From Allobrachymonas sp. (GTDB lineage Bacteria; Pseudomonadota; Gammaproteobacteria; Burkholderiales; Burkholderiaceae_C), in NCBI GenBank assembly GCA_017996515.1, contig JAGOGU010000004.1, forward strand, positions 1-18,724: a stretch of DNA of 18,724 nucleotides, written 5' to 3'. The notes beneath the pieces were generated by a model that saw only the letters and a program-made list of their open reading frames with translations, was not told the origin of the DNA and did not search any database. Position numbers and translations under genes: made by a program. Positions within the stretch are counted from its first letter, which is position 1; every line of letters begins with the position of its first letter. Below, piece by piece: positions 8,234 through 15,015 of the stretch.

Positions 8234-9052
8234 TCAGGCAAATTCCTTGCCCATTTCCACCGCGCGGCGGTAACAGGCGTGCATGGCCTCGATGATGTGC
8301 GCCTGCACCTGATGGCGTTCCATGCTGGCAATGGCCTCGTGCGTGGTGCCGCCCTTGCTGGTCACGCGCTGGCGCAGCACATCGGGCGGCTCGGTGCTTT
8401 GCGCCACCAGTGCCGCCGCTCCTGCAAAAGTCTGCACCGCCAGCTGCCGGGCCTGCTCGCGGCTCAAACCCAGTTCCACGCCGCCCTGAATCAGGGCCTC
8501 GATCCAGTAAAACACATAGGCCGGCCCTGAGCCGCTGATGGCCGTCAGGCTGTCGATCAGTGCCTCCTGCTCCAACCACATGCGCTGGCCGGTCGGCGCC
8601 AGCACGGCATCCGCTAAGGCGCGCTCTTGCTGCGTCACGCCGGGGGCGGCGTAGATGCCGGTCATGCCCTGGCCGACCAAGGCCGGTGTATTGGGCATGC
8701 AGCGCACAATGCGGGCACTGCCCAGCCAGCGCGCCAAAGTTGCCGTGGTAATGCCTGCCGCCACGCTGATATGCAGGGCTTGCGCAAGGTGCGCAGCAGC
8801 GGCAGTAGCCGCCTCATGAAACTGTTGCGGCTTGACCGCCCACACCACCACATCGGCCTGCGCCAGGCTGGCATCGGCTACGGGCAATGTGCGTACCCCA
8901 TATTGCTGCTGCAAACGCTCCCGCGTGGCCGCACCAGGATCCACCACCGTGATCTGCTCTGCCGCTACGCCCTGCTGGCGCAGGCCACCCAATATGGCGC
9001 TTCCCATATTGCCCCCGCCAATGAAAACGATGTTTTCTTTTATCTGCTGCAT
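8234..9052 (-). CDS. proC: Pyrroline-5-carboxylate reductase ProC
   Basis: ProC reduces 1-pyrroline-5-carboxylate to proline with NAD(P)H, the last step of proline synthesis from glutamate. The protein has 272 residues, normal for the family. The N-terminal Rossmann motif is FIGGGNMGSAI (residues 10-20), followed by VVWAVKPQQ, the RCMPNTPALVGQG segment, and the C-terminal P5CR signature beginning SGSGPAYVFYWIEAL and continuing into the helical dimerisation domain, with TSKGGTTHEA near the end. ATG at 9052 is supported by GGAAGGGG nine bases upstream on the minus strand and by family alignment; the 64-residue open extension to 9244 is rejected. The gene is divergent from gdhA and converges with the crotonase gene, with 123 bases between the two stops. 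Its control region carries one arm of the inverted repeat described at 9246-9336. Confidence 0.97.
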   Translation of the reverse strand: MQQIKENIVFIGGGNMGSAILGGLRQQGVAAEQITVVDPGAATRERLQQQYGVRTLPVADASLAQADVVVWAVKPQQFHEAATAAAAHLAQALHISVAAGITTATLARWLGSARIVRCMPNTPALVGQGMTGIYAAPGVTQQERALADAVLAPTGQRMWLEQEALIDSLTAISGSGPAYVFYWIEALIQGGVELGLSREQARQLAVQTFAGAAALVAQSTEPPDVLRQRVTSKGGTTHEAIASMERHQVQAHIIEAMHACYRRAVEMGKEFA

Positions 9053-9218
9053 GTGCGGACACCCCTTCCTTTTTTGACTTGATCGGGCCTGCGCTTTGTT
9101 TACCACCTTGCTGCCAGGCGGCGCGGCGCCCCTTGGATCCACGTATTGTGCGGCATGAACGTATGCGCCTTTGCACGCTGACCCATCCTTCTGAAAGGGG
9201 CTTGCCCCGTCAGCCATT

Positions 9219-9224
9219 TTTATA
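9219..9224 (-). promoter_or_regulatory. Candidate -10 box for proC
   Basis: On the minus strand TATAAA matches five of six -10 consensus bases in an AT-rich patch. No good -35 is present at 16-18 bases; the region where it should lie touches the left arm of the 12-bp inverted repeat (9246-9257), so an activator could be needed. The leader to the proC start would be about 160 bases. Confidence 0.28.
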
Positions 9225-9245
9225 CCTTTTTCTAATGGCTCCACT

Positions 9246-9336
9246 CCTTTGCTGACGGCATACCTATAGTCCTACCCTTATACCCCGACAAGGCAAAACA
9301 AGTCATGGATTTACACCTATTGCGCGTCAGCAAAGG
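9246..9336. repeat. 12-bp inverted repeat flanking the proC-gdhA divergent control region
   Basis: CCTTTGCTGACG at 9246-9257 is the exact reverse complement of CGTCAGCAAAGG at 9325-9336, with 67 bases between the arms. Read outward, the same element precedes -10-like boxes in both directions: TACAAT at 9349-9354 toward gdhA, and TAGAAA (9229-9234) or TATAAA (9219-9224) toward proC. It could be a pair of regulator-binding sites or a long-range stem. The match does not extend beyond 12 bases. Confidence 0.45.
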
Positions 9337-9348
9337 GAAAAGACACCG

Positions 9349-9354
9349 TACAAT
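9349..9354 (+). promoter_or_regulatory. Candidate -10 box for gdhA
   Basis: TACAAT matches five of six consensus bases. The -35 position (about 9326-9331) is occupied by the right arm of the 12-bp repeat and is not a good sigma70 -35, which fits an activator-dependent promoter. The resulting gdhA leader would be about 200 bases long and includes the hairpin at 9432-9465. Confidence 0.3.
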
Positions 9355-9431
9355 TATTTTCACTTTTTGCGGTGCAGCAATTTTGCTGGGAGCCTGCGTA
9401 CATCCAACGACCTGCTGCGCAAAAAGCCGTG

Positions 9432-9465
9432 CCACGTCAGCAGCATTGTGTCCCCTGCGACGTGG
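9432..9465 (+). promoter_or_regulatory. Stem-loop in the gdhA leader
   Basis: CCACGTC (9432-9438) pairs with GACGTGG (9459-9465) and GCAG (9440-9443) pairs with CTGC (9455-9458), giving eleven base pairs with one bulged A and an 11-base loop. It is followed 60 bases later by a small ACAG-TTG-CTGT stem and a T-rich run. This could be a leader control structure; no known riboswitch is recognised. Confidence 0.35.
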
Positions 9466-9561
9466 ATTGCTGTGGCTTTGCTCTGATTCGCTTTCAGTGA
9501 GTTTCGATCAACACCAAGCAGACAGTTGCTGTTTTTATTTTTCCTATTGGCAGAACCCATC

Positions 9562-10911
9562 ATGTCCACCTCTACCCTGAACCAGTTTCTGGAAACCGTA
9601 CAGCGCCGCGACCCCTACCAGAGCGAATACCTGCAAGCCGTGCGCGAAGTGCTCGACAGCCTCTGGCCCTTCATCGAGCGCAATCCGCGCTATGCCAGCA
9701 ACGCCCTGTTGGAACGCCTGGTAGAGCCTGAGCGCGTGATTCAGTTCCGCGTGAACTGGGTTGATGACAAGGGCCAGACCCAGGTCAACCGCGCATTCCG
9801 TATCCAGCACAACAACGCCATTGGGCCATATAAAGGCGGCATGCGTTTTCACCCCAGCGTGAATTTGTCAATCCTTAAATTCCTGGCGTTTGAGCAGACT
9901 TTCAAAAACGCGCTCACCACGTTGCCTATGGGCGGTGGTAAAGGTGGCTCCGATTTTGACCCCAAGGGCAAGAGCGACGGCGAGGTCATGCGCTTTTGCC
10001 ATGCCCTGATGACCGAGCTGTACCGCTACCTAGGCCCCGACGTGGACGTGCCCGCAGGCGACATCGGCGTTGGCGCGCGAGAAGTGGGCTTTATGGCGGG
10101 CATGATGAAAAAGCTCACCCGCAGCGCCGACTGCGTATTTACCGGCCGCGGCCTGAGCTGGGGCGGCAGCCTGATTCGCCCCGAAGCCACGGGCTATGGC
10201 ACGGTGTACTTTGCCCGCGAAATGCTGCAACGCAACGGCCTTTCGCTCGAAGGCAAAACAGTTTCCGTCTCCGGCTCGGGCAATGTATCGCAATACGCCA
10301 TCGAAAAAGCCATGCAGTGTGGGGCCAAGGTCATTACCGCATCCGACTCCAATGGCACTGTAGTAGACCCTGCCGGCTTCACGCCCGAAAAACTCGCCGC
10401 CCTGATGCACATCAAGAATGTGAAGCGCGGCCGCATCAGCGAATACGCCGAGCAATTCAAGCTCCAATACGAGGAGGGCAAAACCCCTTGGCATGTGCCC
10501 GTGGACATTGCTCTGCCCTGCGCCACGCAAAACGAACTCAACGGTGACGATGCGCGTACGTTGGTCAAAAACGGCGTGCAGTGCGTGGCCGAAGGCGCCA
10601 ACATGCCCAGCACGCTGGATGCCGTACACACATTCATCGAATCCGGCAAAGTGCTGTACGCGCCCGGCAAAGCCAGTAATGCGGGCGGCGTGGCCGTATC
10701 CGGCCTGGAAATGGCACAAAGCGCCCAGCGCCTGTACTGGAGCAGCGAGCAGGTCGATGCCAAGCTGCTGACCATCATGCAAGACATTCACGCCAACTGC
10801 GTGCGCTATGGCAGCGATGAGGGCAAGGGCTCGGTCAATTACGTCAATGGCGCCAACATCGCCGGTTTTGTCAAAGTGGCCGACGCCATGCTGCAACAAG
10901 GCGTATGCTGA
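9562..10911 (+). CDS. gdhA: NADP-specific glutamate dehydrogenase GdhA
   Basis: GdhA makes glutamate from 2-oxoglutarate and ammonium using NADPH, in the cytoplasm. The 449 residues align end to end by eye with Escherichia coli GdhA (447). The shared N-terminal block includes RRDPYQSEYLQAVREV. The active-site loop PMGGGKGGSDFDPKGK has the catalytic lysine at 127, followed by TDVPAGDIGVG-like residues (here VDVPAGDIGVGAREVGFMAG). The Rossmann motif is VSVSGSGNVSQYAIEKA, and the C-terminus is ANIAGFVKVADAMLQQGV. Start ATG 9562 is set by this alignment; no strong Shine-Dalgarno is visible, the upstream bases being T-rich and then GGCAGAACCCATC. It is divergent from proC, which uses glutamate to make proline, so shared regulation is plausible. 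A tandem TGATTGCA doublet spans its stop codon (10909-10924). Confidence 0.98.
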   Translation: MSTSTLNQFLETVQRRDPYQSEYLQAVREVLDSLWPFIERNPRYASNALLERLVEPERVIQFRVNWVDDKGQTQVNRAFRIQHNNAIGPYKGGMRFHPSVNLSILKFLAFEQTFKNALTTLPMGGGKGGSDFDPKGKSDGEVMRFCHALMTELYRYLGPDVDVPAGDIGVGAREVGFMAGMMKKLTRSADCVFTGRGLSWGGSLIRPEATGYGTVYFAREMLQRNGLSLEGKTVSVSGSGNVSQYAIEKAMQCGAKVITASDSNGTVVDPAGFTPEKLAALMHIKNVKRGRISEYAEQFKLQYEEGKTPWHVPVDIALPCATQNELNGDDARTLVKNGVQCVAEGANMPSTLDAVHTFIESGKVLYAPGKASNAGGVAVSGLEMAQSAQRLYWSSEQVDAKLLTIMQDIHANCVRYGSDEGKGSVNYVNGANIAGFVKVADAMLQQGVC

Positions 10912-11096
10912 TTGCATGATTGCACAACGCCGCACGCTGTGTGGGTTGGCACAAGGCAAGCAAAGCACGAAGCGGCCCAGTGCCTGCAGGCGGCCTTGCG
11001 TCATGCAGCTTGCCTTGACCACTCCCTACGTGCGGCCCGTCTCATGACTTGGCTCGCATCTCTTTTTATTGCCTAATCTTTTTTTCGGAAACACCC

Positions 11097-11660
11097 ATGC
11101 GCCGTTTGCTCTCTTTTCTTGGCTCCGCCGCTGTGGCAAGCACCCTGCTTGCCGCCTGCAACCAGCAAGCCCAGGCTCCAGCCCCATCGGCCAGCCAGCC
11201 AGGCGAGGTGCAGGCGGCTACAACCGCAGCTGGATCTCTGCCCATTGCCCATTTGAGCGACGAACAATTGCAAGCCCGCTGGAACCAGTTGGCAACGGCC
11301 ATGTCGATGGAAAAAATGCAGCTGCACGACTGCAAGCCCGCGGCCGCCCCCCCCGGGCAAAGCATTGTTCTTTGCCACAGCGCGCCCCGCAGCGTGGTGT
11401 ACTTTGTTCGCGAAAGCGGCAGAATCAGCAAAGTGCAGTTCACTTCGCTGCTGGGCTTTTTCAGCGTTTCTTTACCCGAAGCGTCCAAATTCATGGCGCG
11501 CTTCCTGCATGAAGGCACGCACGGTGACGATGTCGCGTTGGTGGACCAATTCGTGCAAGAAGCTTCGCGCACCAAACGCTTTTGCGTGCCCTCACCCGCG
11601 GTGCAATCGCAAATGTGTTATCTCACCGACGGGCGCAGCTACGGTGTAGAAATCCGCTGA
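11097..11660 (+). CDS. Putative lipoprotein with four conserved-looking cysteines, function unknown
   Basis: The 187-residue product starts with a clear lipoprotein signal: MRR, a hydrophobic core, and lipobox LLAAC with Cys21 as the lipidation site. A proline-, alanine- and glutamine-rich linker (about 22-45) leads to a domain of about 140 residues that I do not recognise. It contains four further cysteines, C79, C93, C163 and C174, arranged in two close pairs, which in a periplasm-facing domain suggests two disulfides. Residue 22 is Asn, not Asp, so the usual Lol rule predicts sorting to the outer membrane. Start ATG 11097 gives the proper signal peptide; GGAA lies eight bases upstream. A T-rich stretch (11061-11085) precedes it. 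It lies 185 bases after gdhA and converges with an Lrp-type regulator, neither of which explains it. Coding status is well supported; role is unknown. Confidence 0.8.
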   Translation: MRRLLSFLGSAAVASTLLAACNQQAQAPAPSASQPGEVQAATTAAGSLPIAHLSDEQLQARWNQLATAMSMEKMQLHDCKPAAAPPGQSIVLCHSAPRSVVYFVRESGRISKVQFTSLLGFFSVSLPEASKFMARFLHEGTHGDDVALVDQFVQEASRTKRFCVPSPAVQSQMCYLTDGRSYGVEIR

Positions 11661-11843
11661 GGCTGCGCGGGACGGGTGCCGCGCTGATGCCAAGACTTGG
11701 AAAGCTCCATCCCCCGCTTCGCGTCGCATCGCTCATATCCGCTTATCCGCGCGGTGCCGCCACCGCGCCAACCATGCCGCCTACGGCTCAAGGCGCCAGC
11801 ATCCGAAACACACCGGGGACATCAAGCAGACGGCGTTGCATCG

Positions 11844-12380
11844 CTACCCACCCGCCAGCGCATCGCCTGTCAGCGTACCTGTCGCATCCGGCAATGGCAA
11901 CTCTGGCGAAAATTTGTGGCGCTGCATGCTGAAAAACGTGCGTACATTGCGCACATTGGCATCTTGCGTCAACAGCCGCTGGCTAAACGCCATGAAGGCA
12001 GGCATATCGGCCACTGTCACAATCAGCACAAAATCGGCCCCAGGCGAGGTGCGATAGCACTGCTGCACCGCCTGATCGGCTACGGCACGCGCAGCAAACG
12101 CTGCCTGCTGCGCTTCGGCCTGCACATCCAACGTCACCTCCACAATGGCCGTCAGCCCTGCCCCCGTATGCCGGCGCATGGCTGAGGCATCCAGCACGCA
12201 AACCGTGCGCTCGATCAAGCCCAAGGCACGCAGGCGCCGCACCCGCCGCAAACAGGTGGCCGGTGACAGATGGCAGCGCGCAGCCAACTCCTGGTTATTC
12301 AGGCTGGCATCGCGTTGCAATTGATGCAGCAAGCGCCAGTCCGCCGCATTCAAAGAGGTATCCGTGTTTTGGGGAAGCAT
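11844..12380 (-). CDS. Lrp/AsnC family transcriptional regulator
   Basis: The 178-residue protein has the two-part layout of Lrp/AsnC regulators. The N-terminal winged helix-turn-helix spans about residues 10-60 (LNAADWRLLHQLQRDASLNN, then QELAARCHLSPATCLRRVRR, then LRALGLIERTVCVLD). It is followed by the RAM ligand-binding domain with the typical VEVTLDV strand, a glycine-containing turn PGADFVLIVTVADM and the final strand NVRNVRTFFSMQ. The tail of about 20 residues after KFSPELPLP is longer than usual and low in complexity. Such proteins bind DNA as dimers or octamers, often sensing amino acids and often controlling their own gene and neighbours. The 35-bp AT-rich dyad 16 bases upstream of its start is a fitting operator. 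It diverges from glmS; the target genes and the ligand cannot be named. Confidence 0.9.
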   Translation of the reverse strand: MLPQNTDTSLNAADWRLLHQLQRDASLNNQELAARCHLSPATCLRRVRRLRALGLIERTVCVLDASAMRRHTGAGLTAIVEVTLDVQAEAQQAAFAARAVADQAVQQCYRTSPGADFVLIVTVADMPAFMAFSQRLLTQDANVRNVRTFFSMQRHKFSPELPLPDATGTLTGDALAGG

Positions 12381-12395
12381 TCACACCAATCGCCA

Positions 12396-12430
12396 AAAAA
12401 TTTCAAAATAAAATTTTATTTGAAATTTTT
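12396..12430. promoter_or_regulatory. 35-bp AT-rich dyad upstream of the Lrp-type gene (candidate operator)
   Basis: AAAAATTTCAAAATAAAA (12396-12413) is the reverse complement of TTTTATTTGAAATTTTT (12414-12430) except for one extra A, giving an almost perfect palindrome centred at 12413/12414. It lies 16-50 bases before the regulator start, a usual place for Lrp autoregulation; Lrp-family sites are often AT-rich dyads of this kind. The regulator binding here is inferred. Confidence 0.5.
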
Positions 12431-12555
12431 AAATAAATTTATGATGTCGTGAAATTATTTTTTACTAAGTATTCAATTTAGAAAATATATTTCCAGCATA
12501 TTCGGTACCATTCTGCCATTTTCAATCTTTCGCACCCCGAAGCAGGCATGAATCA

Positions 12556-12571
12556 CGCACTGCCCAGTGCG
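12556..12571. promoter_or_regulatory. 16-bp near-palindrome in the glmS leader
   Basis: CGCACTG (12556-12562) and CAGTGCG (12565-12571) are perfect inverted repeats around CC. It lies 32 bases before the glmS start. It could be a protein-binding site or a small RNA stem; no regulator is recognised. Confidence 0.35.
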
Positions 12572-12576
12572 AACAC

Positions 12577-12589
12577 CCGTTTTTTGGCA
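12577..12589 (+). repeat. 13-base U-rich leader string shared with rpiA (copy at glmS)
   Basis: CCGTTTTTTGGCA here is identical to 5689-5701. Its last A is the first base of the glmS Shine-Dalgarno AGGAG (12589-12593). See the rpiA copy. Confidence 0.4.
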
Positions 12590-12602
12590 GGAGATTGCTC
12601 TC

Positions 12603-14465
12603 ATGTGTGGCATCGTCGGCGCAGTGGCGCAACAAAACATTGTTCCCGTTCTGGTTCAGGGCTTGCAACGGCTTGAATACCGAGGCTACGATTCATGCGG
12701 CGTGGCCGTATGGAACAACGGCCTGCAACGCGCGCGCAGCACCACCCGCGTGGCCGAACTGCAAGAGCAAGTGCAGCGCGAGCAATTGCAGGGCTACACC
12801 GGCATTGCGCATACCCGTTGGGCCACGCATGGCGCACCCGCCGTACACAATGCGCACCCACACTTCAGCTACGGCCCCGATGTGGACGCCAACAACAGCG
12901 GCAACAAACCCGGCCGCATCGCCTTGGTGCACAACGGCATCATCGAAAACCACGAAACTCTGCGCCAGCAGTTGCAAAAAAAAGGCTATGTGTTTGCCAG
13001 CCAAACGGATACCGAAGTCATTGCCCATCTGATCGACTCGCTTTACAACGGCGATTTGTTTGAAGCCGTCAAAGCCGCGCTTGCCCAGCTGCATGGCGCT
13101 TATGCGATTGCCGTCATCTGCCGCGACGAGCCGCATCGCGTGATCGGCGGGCGTGCCGGCTCACCACTGGTCATGGGCATCGGCAGCGATGGTGCCCATT
13201 ACCTGGCCAGCGACGCCATGGCGCTGGCCGGCGTAACCGACCAGATCATCTATCTGGAAGAAGGCGATGTGGTGGATGCGCAATTGGGCAAATACTGGAT
13301 CGAAAACGCCGGACAACGCCTGACGCCTGCTCAGCGCCCCGTCAAAACCGTGCATGCCCACAGCGGTGCCGCCGAACTCGGCCCATATCGCCACTACATG
13401 CAGAAAGAAATTTTCGAACAACCCCGCGCCTTGGCCGATACGCTCGAAGGCGTGCAGGCTGTGGTGCCCGAACTGTTTGGCGAGCAAGCCAGAGACGTTT
13501 TTCAAGCCATTGATCGCGTACTGATTCTGGCCTGCGGCACCAGCTACTACAGTGGCTGCGTGGCCAAATACTGGCTCGAAGCCTTGGCGGGCGTGCCCTG
13601 CGATGTGGAAATCGCCAGCGAATACCGCTACCGCACCAGCGTGCCCAACCCGCGCACCTTAGTTGTCACCATCAGCCAAAGCGGCGAAACGGCCGATACG
13701 CTCTCGGCCCTGCGCCATGCACAATCGCTGGGCATGCAGCAAACGCTCACCATTTGCAACGTGGCCACCAGCGCCATGGTGCGCGAATGCAAGCTGGCCT
13801 ACGTCACCCGTGCCGGTGTGGAAATTGGCGTGGCCTCGACCAAAGCCTTTACCACGCAGCTGGCCACCCTGTTCTTGCTGACGCTGGCGCTGGGCCGCAG
13901 CAAAAACCACATTTCAGACGAGCAACATGCCACCCTGTTGCACCAAATGCGCCACCTGCCGCTGGCCATACAGGCCGTGCTGGCGCTGGAGCCGCATATC
14001 GTGCAATGGGCCGAGCGCTTCTCTGAAAAAGACAATGCGCTGTTTCTGGGGCGCGGCATGCACTACCCCGTGGCACTGGAAGGCGCCCTCAAGCTCAAGG
14101 AAATCAGCTACATCCACGCCGAAGCCTACCCCGCAGGCGAACTCAAGCACGGCCCGTTGGCACTGGTGACCGCAGCCATGCCCGTGGTGGTGGTGGCCCC
14201 CAAAGACGAGCTGATCGACAAACTCAAAAGCAATATGCAAGAAGTGCGCGCCCGCGGCGGCGAGCTGTATGTTTTGGCCGATGCCGACAGCCTCATCCAG
14301 AGCGAAGAGGGCATTCACGTCATCCGCATGCCCGAGCACTATGGCTCCTTGAGCCCGATTCTGCACGTCGTGCCGTTGCAACTGCTGGCCTACCACACCG
14401 CTTGCGCCAAAGGCACCGATGTGGACAAACCCCGAAACCTGGCCAAGAGCGTAACAGTGGAATGA
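12603..14465 (+). CDS. glmS: Glutamine-fructose-6-phosphate aminotransferase (isomerizing) GlmS
   Basis: GlmS makes glucosamine 6-phosphate from fructose 6-phosphate and glutamine, the entry step to peptidoglycan and lipopolysaccharide amino sugars. Start ATG 12603 has AGGAG (12589-12593) and exposes the catalytic cysteine ([10 protein letters not shown]) after methionine removal. The glutaminase domain shows [10 protein letters not shown] (27-36), [10 protein letters not shown] and HNGIIENHE. The two SIS isomerase domains show CGTSYYSG (311-318), SQSGETADT (358-366) and STKAFTTQ, and the protein ends NLAKSVTVE as in Escherichia coli. Length is 620 residues against 609 in E. coli; the difference is mostly an insertion at about residues 89-105 (around [14 protein letters not shown]) in the glutaminase domain. 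It diverges from an Lrp-type regulator. No glmS ribozyme-like leader is seen, as expected outside Gram-positive bacteria. Confidence 0.98.
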   Translation: MCGIVGAVAQQNIVPVLVQGLQRLEYRGYDSCGVAVWNNGLQRARSTTRVAELQEQVQREQLQGYTGIAHTRWATHGAPAVHNAHPHFSYGPDVDANNSGNKPGRIALVHNGIIENHETLRQQLQKKGYVFASQTDTEVIAHLIDSLYNGDLFEAVKAALAQLHGAYAIAVICRDEPHRVIGGRAGSPLVMGIGSDGAHYLASDAMALAGVTDQIIYLEEGDVVDAQLGKYWIENAGQRLTPAQRPVKTVHAHSGAAELGPYRHYMQKEIFEQPRALADTLEGVQAVVPELFGEQARDVFQAIDRVLILACGTSYYSGCVAKYWLEALAGVPCDVEIASEYRYRTSVPNPRTLVVTISQSGETADTLSALRHAQSLGMQQTLTICNVATSAMVRECKLAYVTRAGVEIGVASTKAFTTQLATLFLLTLALGRSKNHISDEQHATLLHQMRHLPLAIQAVLALEPHIVQWAERFSEKDNALFLGRGMHYPVALEGALKLKEISYIHAEAYPAGELKHGPLALVTAAMPVVVVAPKDELIDKLKSNMQEVRARGGELYVLADADSLIQSEEGIHVIRMPEHYGSLSPILHVVPLQLLAYHTACAKGTDVDKPRNLAKSVTVE

Positions 14466-15015
14466 CTAGGCCCCACTAGAACACTCATGCTTTACTTTAC
14501 TCGGTTGCCAATCCCATCCAACAGCAAGGCCTCATGCGCTCTCTTCCCTTTCGAATCGCTTGTATTTGAAGGGGAAACCAACTCAAAAGCCCCAAATTTC
14601 ACCACCGTCAACAACGGACCGACCCGCACATTTCATCAGTAGTTGCATACTGTTCAAGCACCTTGATACACCAAGCCCGCTTGCGCCAAGCTGCGGCTTC
14701 AGTCAGAGGGCACAAAGCGCACAACGCCTGCCTAAACCGAGAGCTTGGGTTCCGATGGGTTATCATTGCTTCTTTCGGAATTGGAACAAGCCGTCTCGGA
14801 ATCACCGCTTTTCCGGATGGATGGCACTTCTTCCTGCTCATTTCCGTTCTCCTCCTCGTTGTTCCTGCATGCAGCACTTTTGCCGCATGCATTCATCGTG
14901 AACGACTTGCTGCATCACGCAAGTTTTCCAGTTTGGGCATATATCTGGCGCATCAAGCAACTACAGCGCCCTTGCCCCATTTTGGAATACATGCAATAAA
15001 AGAAAGGAGCTATCC
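14466..15015 (+). other. 550-base stretch without a convincing gene between glmS and the BCCT gene
   Basis: No frame here looks like a real protein. Three overlapping frames (up to 126 codons) differ in composition from the neighbours and one overruns the transporter start. The stretch holds copy 2 of the 21-bp dispersed repeat, a small TGCATGC/GCATGCA dyad (14866-14891), and AT-rich bases near 14937-14945 and 14990-15005 that could carry the transporter promoter, though no clear -35/-10 pair is seen. It is less GC-rich than the coding regions. Confidence 0.5.
14735..14755 (+). repeat. Copy 2 of the 21-bp dispersed repeat
   Basis: It contains GAGAGCTTGGGTT and matches 1345-1365 (minus strand) at 19 of 21 positions, with the two mismatches symmetric about the 13-base core. 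It sits 260 bases before the BCCT gene, outside any convincing gene. Confidence 0.5.

Larger units (their letters stand above)
9053..9561. other. 509-base intergenic control region between divergent proC and gdhA
   Basis: This stretch has no convincing gene. It holds the two candidate divergent promoters, the 12-bp inverted repeat, a short GGGGC-TT-GCCCC dyad at 9197-9208, the hairpin at 9432-9465 and a T-rich run (9530-9542) before gdhA. A 91-codon frame from ATG 9305 begins like a lipoprotein signal peptide but then degenerates into Cys- and Ser-rich residues and overruns the gdhA start, so it is not called. Confidence 0.6.

Noticed and set aside
9053..9244. 64-residue N-terminal extension of ProC
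   Set aside because: The ProC family starts at the Rossmann strand, and a strong GGAAGGGG ribosome-binding site supports the start at 9052.
9305..9580. A 91-codon frame starting like a lipoprotein (core FCGAAILLGAC)
   Set aside because: After the lipobox-like part the residues look random and Cys-rich, the frame overruns the gdhA start, and its ATG lies upstream of the candidate gdhA -10 box. Left out, though a decayed lipoprotein gene cannot be excluded.
12381..12602. A glmS ribozyme in the glmS leader
   Set aside because: No ribozyme-like core is seen, the leader is AT-rich and the glmS ribozyme is known from Gram-positive bacteria.
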